Positions 4,611 to 5,413 of a stretch of 5,413 nucleotides of DNA are shown in pieces (the first letter of the stretch is position 1; every line of letters starts with the position of its first letter). The DNA is taken from the NCBI GenBank assembly GCA_029863665.1, contig JAOTUX010000088.1, positions 1 through 5,413 of the forward strand. Direction: 5' to 3'. The notes under the pieces were generated by a model. It was not told where the DNA came from. It did no database searches and worked only from the letters and a program-made list of their open reading frames with translations. The DNA is from Candidatus Nitrosopumilus sp. GTDB lineage: Archaea > Thermoproteota > Nitrososphaeria > Nitrososphaerales > Nitrosopumilaceae. The position numbers were made by a program, and so were the translations under genes.

Positions 4611-5087
4611 ATGAATGATTCAAATTCATTACCAGAAATAATCATTGCAAAATGGACAGACAGATTTCTTGCATGGTTAATTGATTTTATCATTATTTCG
4701 GGAGTTTCAACAGTAATAATTTTTGTAATATTTGGAACCATAGATTATGAATTTGAAGGGGACGTATTTTGGGCAGAAAATTCACAGTACATTCCAACTA
4801 GCATTCTATTTTTTGCATACTGGACAATTTTAGAGTATAAAACAGGTCAAACAATAGGTAAGAAAATTCTCAATCTGAAAACCACAAATATTAACGGAGG
4901 AAAGCCAAAATTGAAAGGGATCATGATAAGCAGTTTTGGTAAATCATTTCTATTGCCAGTGGATGTTATTTTAGGATGGATTTTGACAAACAAAAAACGT
5001 CAAAGAATTTTCAACAAATTAGGAGACACATTAATTGTCAAACTCAGAGAGTCAGAGATTTCAGAGAACAGATACACAAAAGACTAA
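4611..5087 (+). CDS. RDD-family integral membrane protein
   Basis: This 158-aa polytopic membrane protein carries the RDD hallmarks. WTDRFLAWLIDFIIISG (15-31) has Arg18 and Asp25 at the start of the first membrane helix (about 19-43). YIPTSILFFAYWTILE (60-75) is the second helix. EYKTGQTIGKKILNLKTTN (75-93) is the conserved cytoplasmic loop with Glu75, Gly79, Thr81, Gly83 and Lys84. A third, weaker helix (about 104-125) contains Gly110-Lys111 and Asp118. KKRQRIFNKLGDTLIVK (128-144) matches the family's terminal motif, with Asn-Lys where many members have His-Asp. There is no signal peptide, and the C-terminal tail is charged. RDD proteins are widespread and mostly of unknown function; some bacterial members have been linked to ion exchange. 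The ATG at 4611 sits the expected distance from a TATA box. The gene is divergent from the 43-aa zinc-finger gene, with a shared promoter region. Confidence 0.9.
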   Translation: MNDSNSLPEIIIAKWTDRFLAWLIDFIIISGVSTVIIFVIFGTIDYEFEGDVFWAENSQYIPTSILFFAYWTILEYKTGQTIGKKILNLKTTNINGGKPKLKGIMISSFGKSFLLPVDVILGWILTNKKRQRIFNKLGDTLIVKLRESEISENRYTKD

Positions 5088-5204
5088 AAATTATCAAACA
5101 TGAGAGATATACAAATTTCAAATAAAACTAGACATGAGTGAGAAGAGGTTTTTCAGAAAACAATAAAGCAATACTAACTAAAAGAGCGAATAGACATCAA
5201 AATT

Positions 5205-5413
5205 CTAGAAAGATGTCTTGGAATTAGCAAAGGTTCCAGATGTCTCAACATTTCCAGAACCGGTTGGAACAGATGGGAATTTATCTCCAATTTGAGTTCC
5301 TGCAACAGCTGCTGCTTCCTGCAGAATTGAATCTGTTTCTTGCGAAGACATTGCAGAATCTTCAAAAGCGAAATCACCCTCCATGGTTCCAGGCATCATA
5401 TAGCAGAGCATAT
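5205..5413 (-). CDS. C-terminal part of an unrecognised protein (partial at right edge)
   Basis: The minus-strand frame is open from the window edge to TAG at 5205-5207. It reads MLCYMMPGTMEGDFAFEDSA from the ATG at 5409-5411, then a Ser/Thr/Gly-rich, low-complexity tail containing ETDSILQEAAAVAGTQIGDK and ending FANSKTSF. Its codons (many GCA, GGA, TCT, GTT) suit the other genes here, unlike the overlapping frame at 5174-5377, which reads as a shadow. The ATG at 5411, further ATGs at 5399, 5396 and 5384, and continuation beyond the edge are all possible starts. I do not recognise the product. The Cys and the 'PG.M.G.f..E' pattern loosely recall the final loop of a cupredoxin, but the expected His is missing, so no function is claimed. 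The 117 bases between it and the convergent RDD gene show only AT-rich DNA. Confidence 0.5.
   Translation of the reverse strand, partial: MLCYMMPGTMEGDFAFEDSAMSSQETDSILQEAAAVAGTQIGDKFPSVPTGSGNVETSGTFANSKTSF

Noticed and set aside
5174..5377. Minus-strand ORF of 67 codons overlapping the right-edge gene
   Set aside because: It is Leu/Gln/Arg-rich with repeated CTT/CAG-like shadows of the other frame's codons. The 5205-5413 frame has codon use like the neighbouring genes.
5388..5411. Cupredoxin copper-binding loop in the right-edge protein
   Set aside because: A Cys and a Met are present in a roughly suitable arrangement, but the conserved His between them is missing and only the tail of the protein is visible.
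1..5413. Mobile element, defence system or CRISPR array
   Set aside because: No transposase, integrase, nuclease or helicase motifs, no terminal inverted repeats and no regularly spaced repeats were seen, and base composition looks uniform by eye.

Overview
The window reads as chromosomal DNA of a marine ammonia-oxidising archaeon close to Nitrosopumilus (Nitrososphaerota, formerly Thaumarchaeota). This is an inference from several signals. The DNA is AT-rich, and most first genes have an archaeal TATA-like box about 23-30 bases before the start codon with little or no leader. One internal operon gene has a perfect Shine-Dalgarno of the ACCTCC-complementary kind. The gene content also fits: a DUF6659-like protein, very small zinc proteins and a polyhydroxyalkanoate-type granule module are typical of this group. 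No rRNA, tRNA, CRISPR array, insertion sequence or phage gene is visible.

Left part (1-1700, minus strand). An alpha/beta hydrolase with an intact Ser-Asp-His triad is followed by a 141-aa protein that joins a Met/Gln-rich, phasin-like helical region to a C-terminal AbrB/SpoVT swapped-hairpin domain. Next comes a helical phasin/PhaE-like protein that runs off the left edge. The last two overlap by four bases (TTGA) and are probably translationally coupled. Together they look like the upstream part of a polyhydroxyalkanoate (PHA) granule operon; a phaC synthase gene would be expected beyond position 1.

Middle (1700-3350). A universal stress protein (plus strand) and methionine sulfoxide reductase MsrA (minus strand) converge with only two bases between their stop codons. 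A gap of about 290 bases follows, with two imperfect hairpins and a doubtful 28-codon ORF. Then comes a DUF6659-like, Roadblock-like small protein.

Right part (3350-5413). A class I SAM-dependent methyltransferase of the small-molecule type (minus) lies just downstream of a 43-aa zinc-finger protein with a C-x2-C...H-x2-C pattern. That gene is divergent from an RDD-family membrane protein (plus). The two TATA boxes of this divergent pair are separated by an ordered array of 8-bp repeats that looks like a shared regulatory site. The right edge holds the end of an unrecognised minus-strand gene.

Most of the genes are short stand-alone units with their own promoters. The granule-associated set is the only convincing operon. 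The stress-protein and MsrA pair suggests a general stress and redox theme, but nothing in the sequence ties the genes into one pathway.
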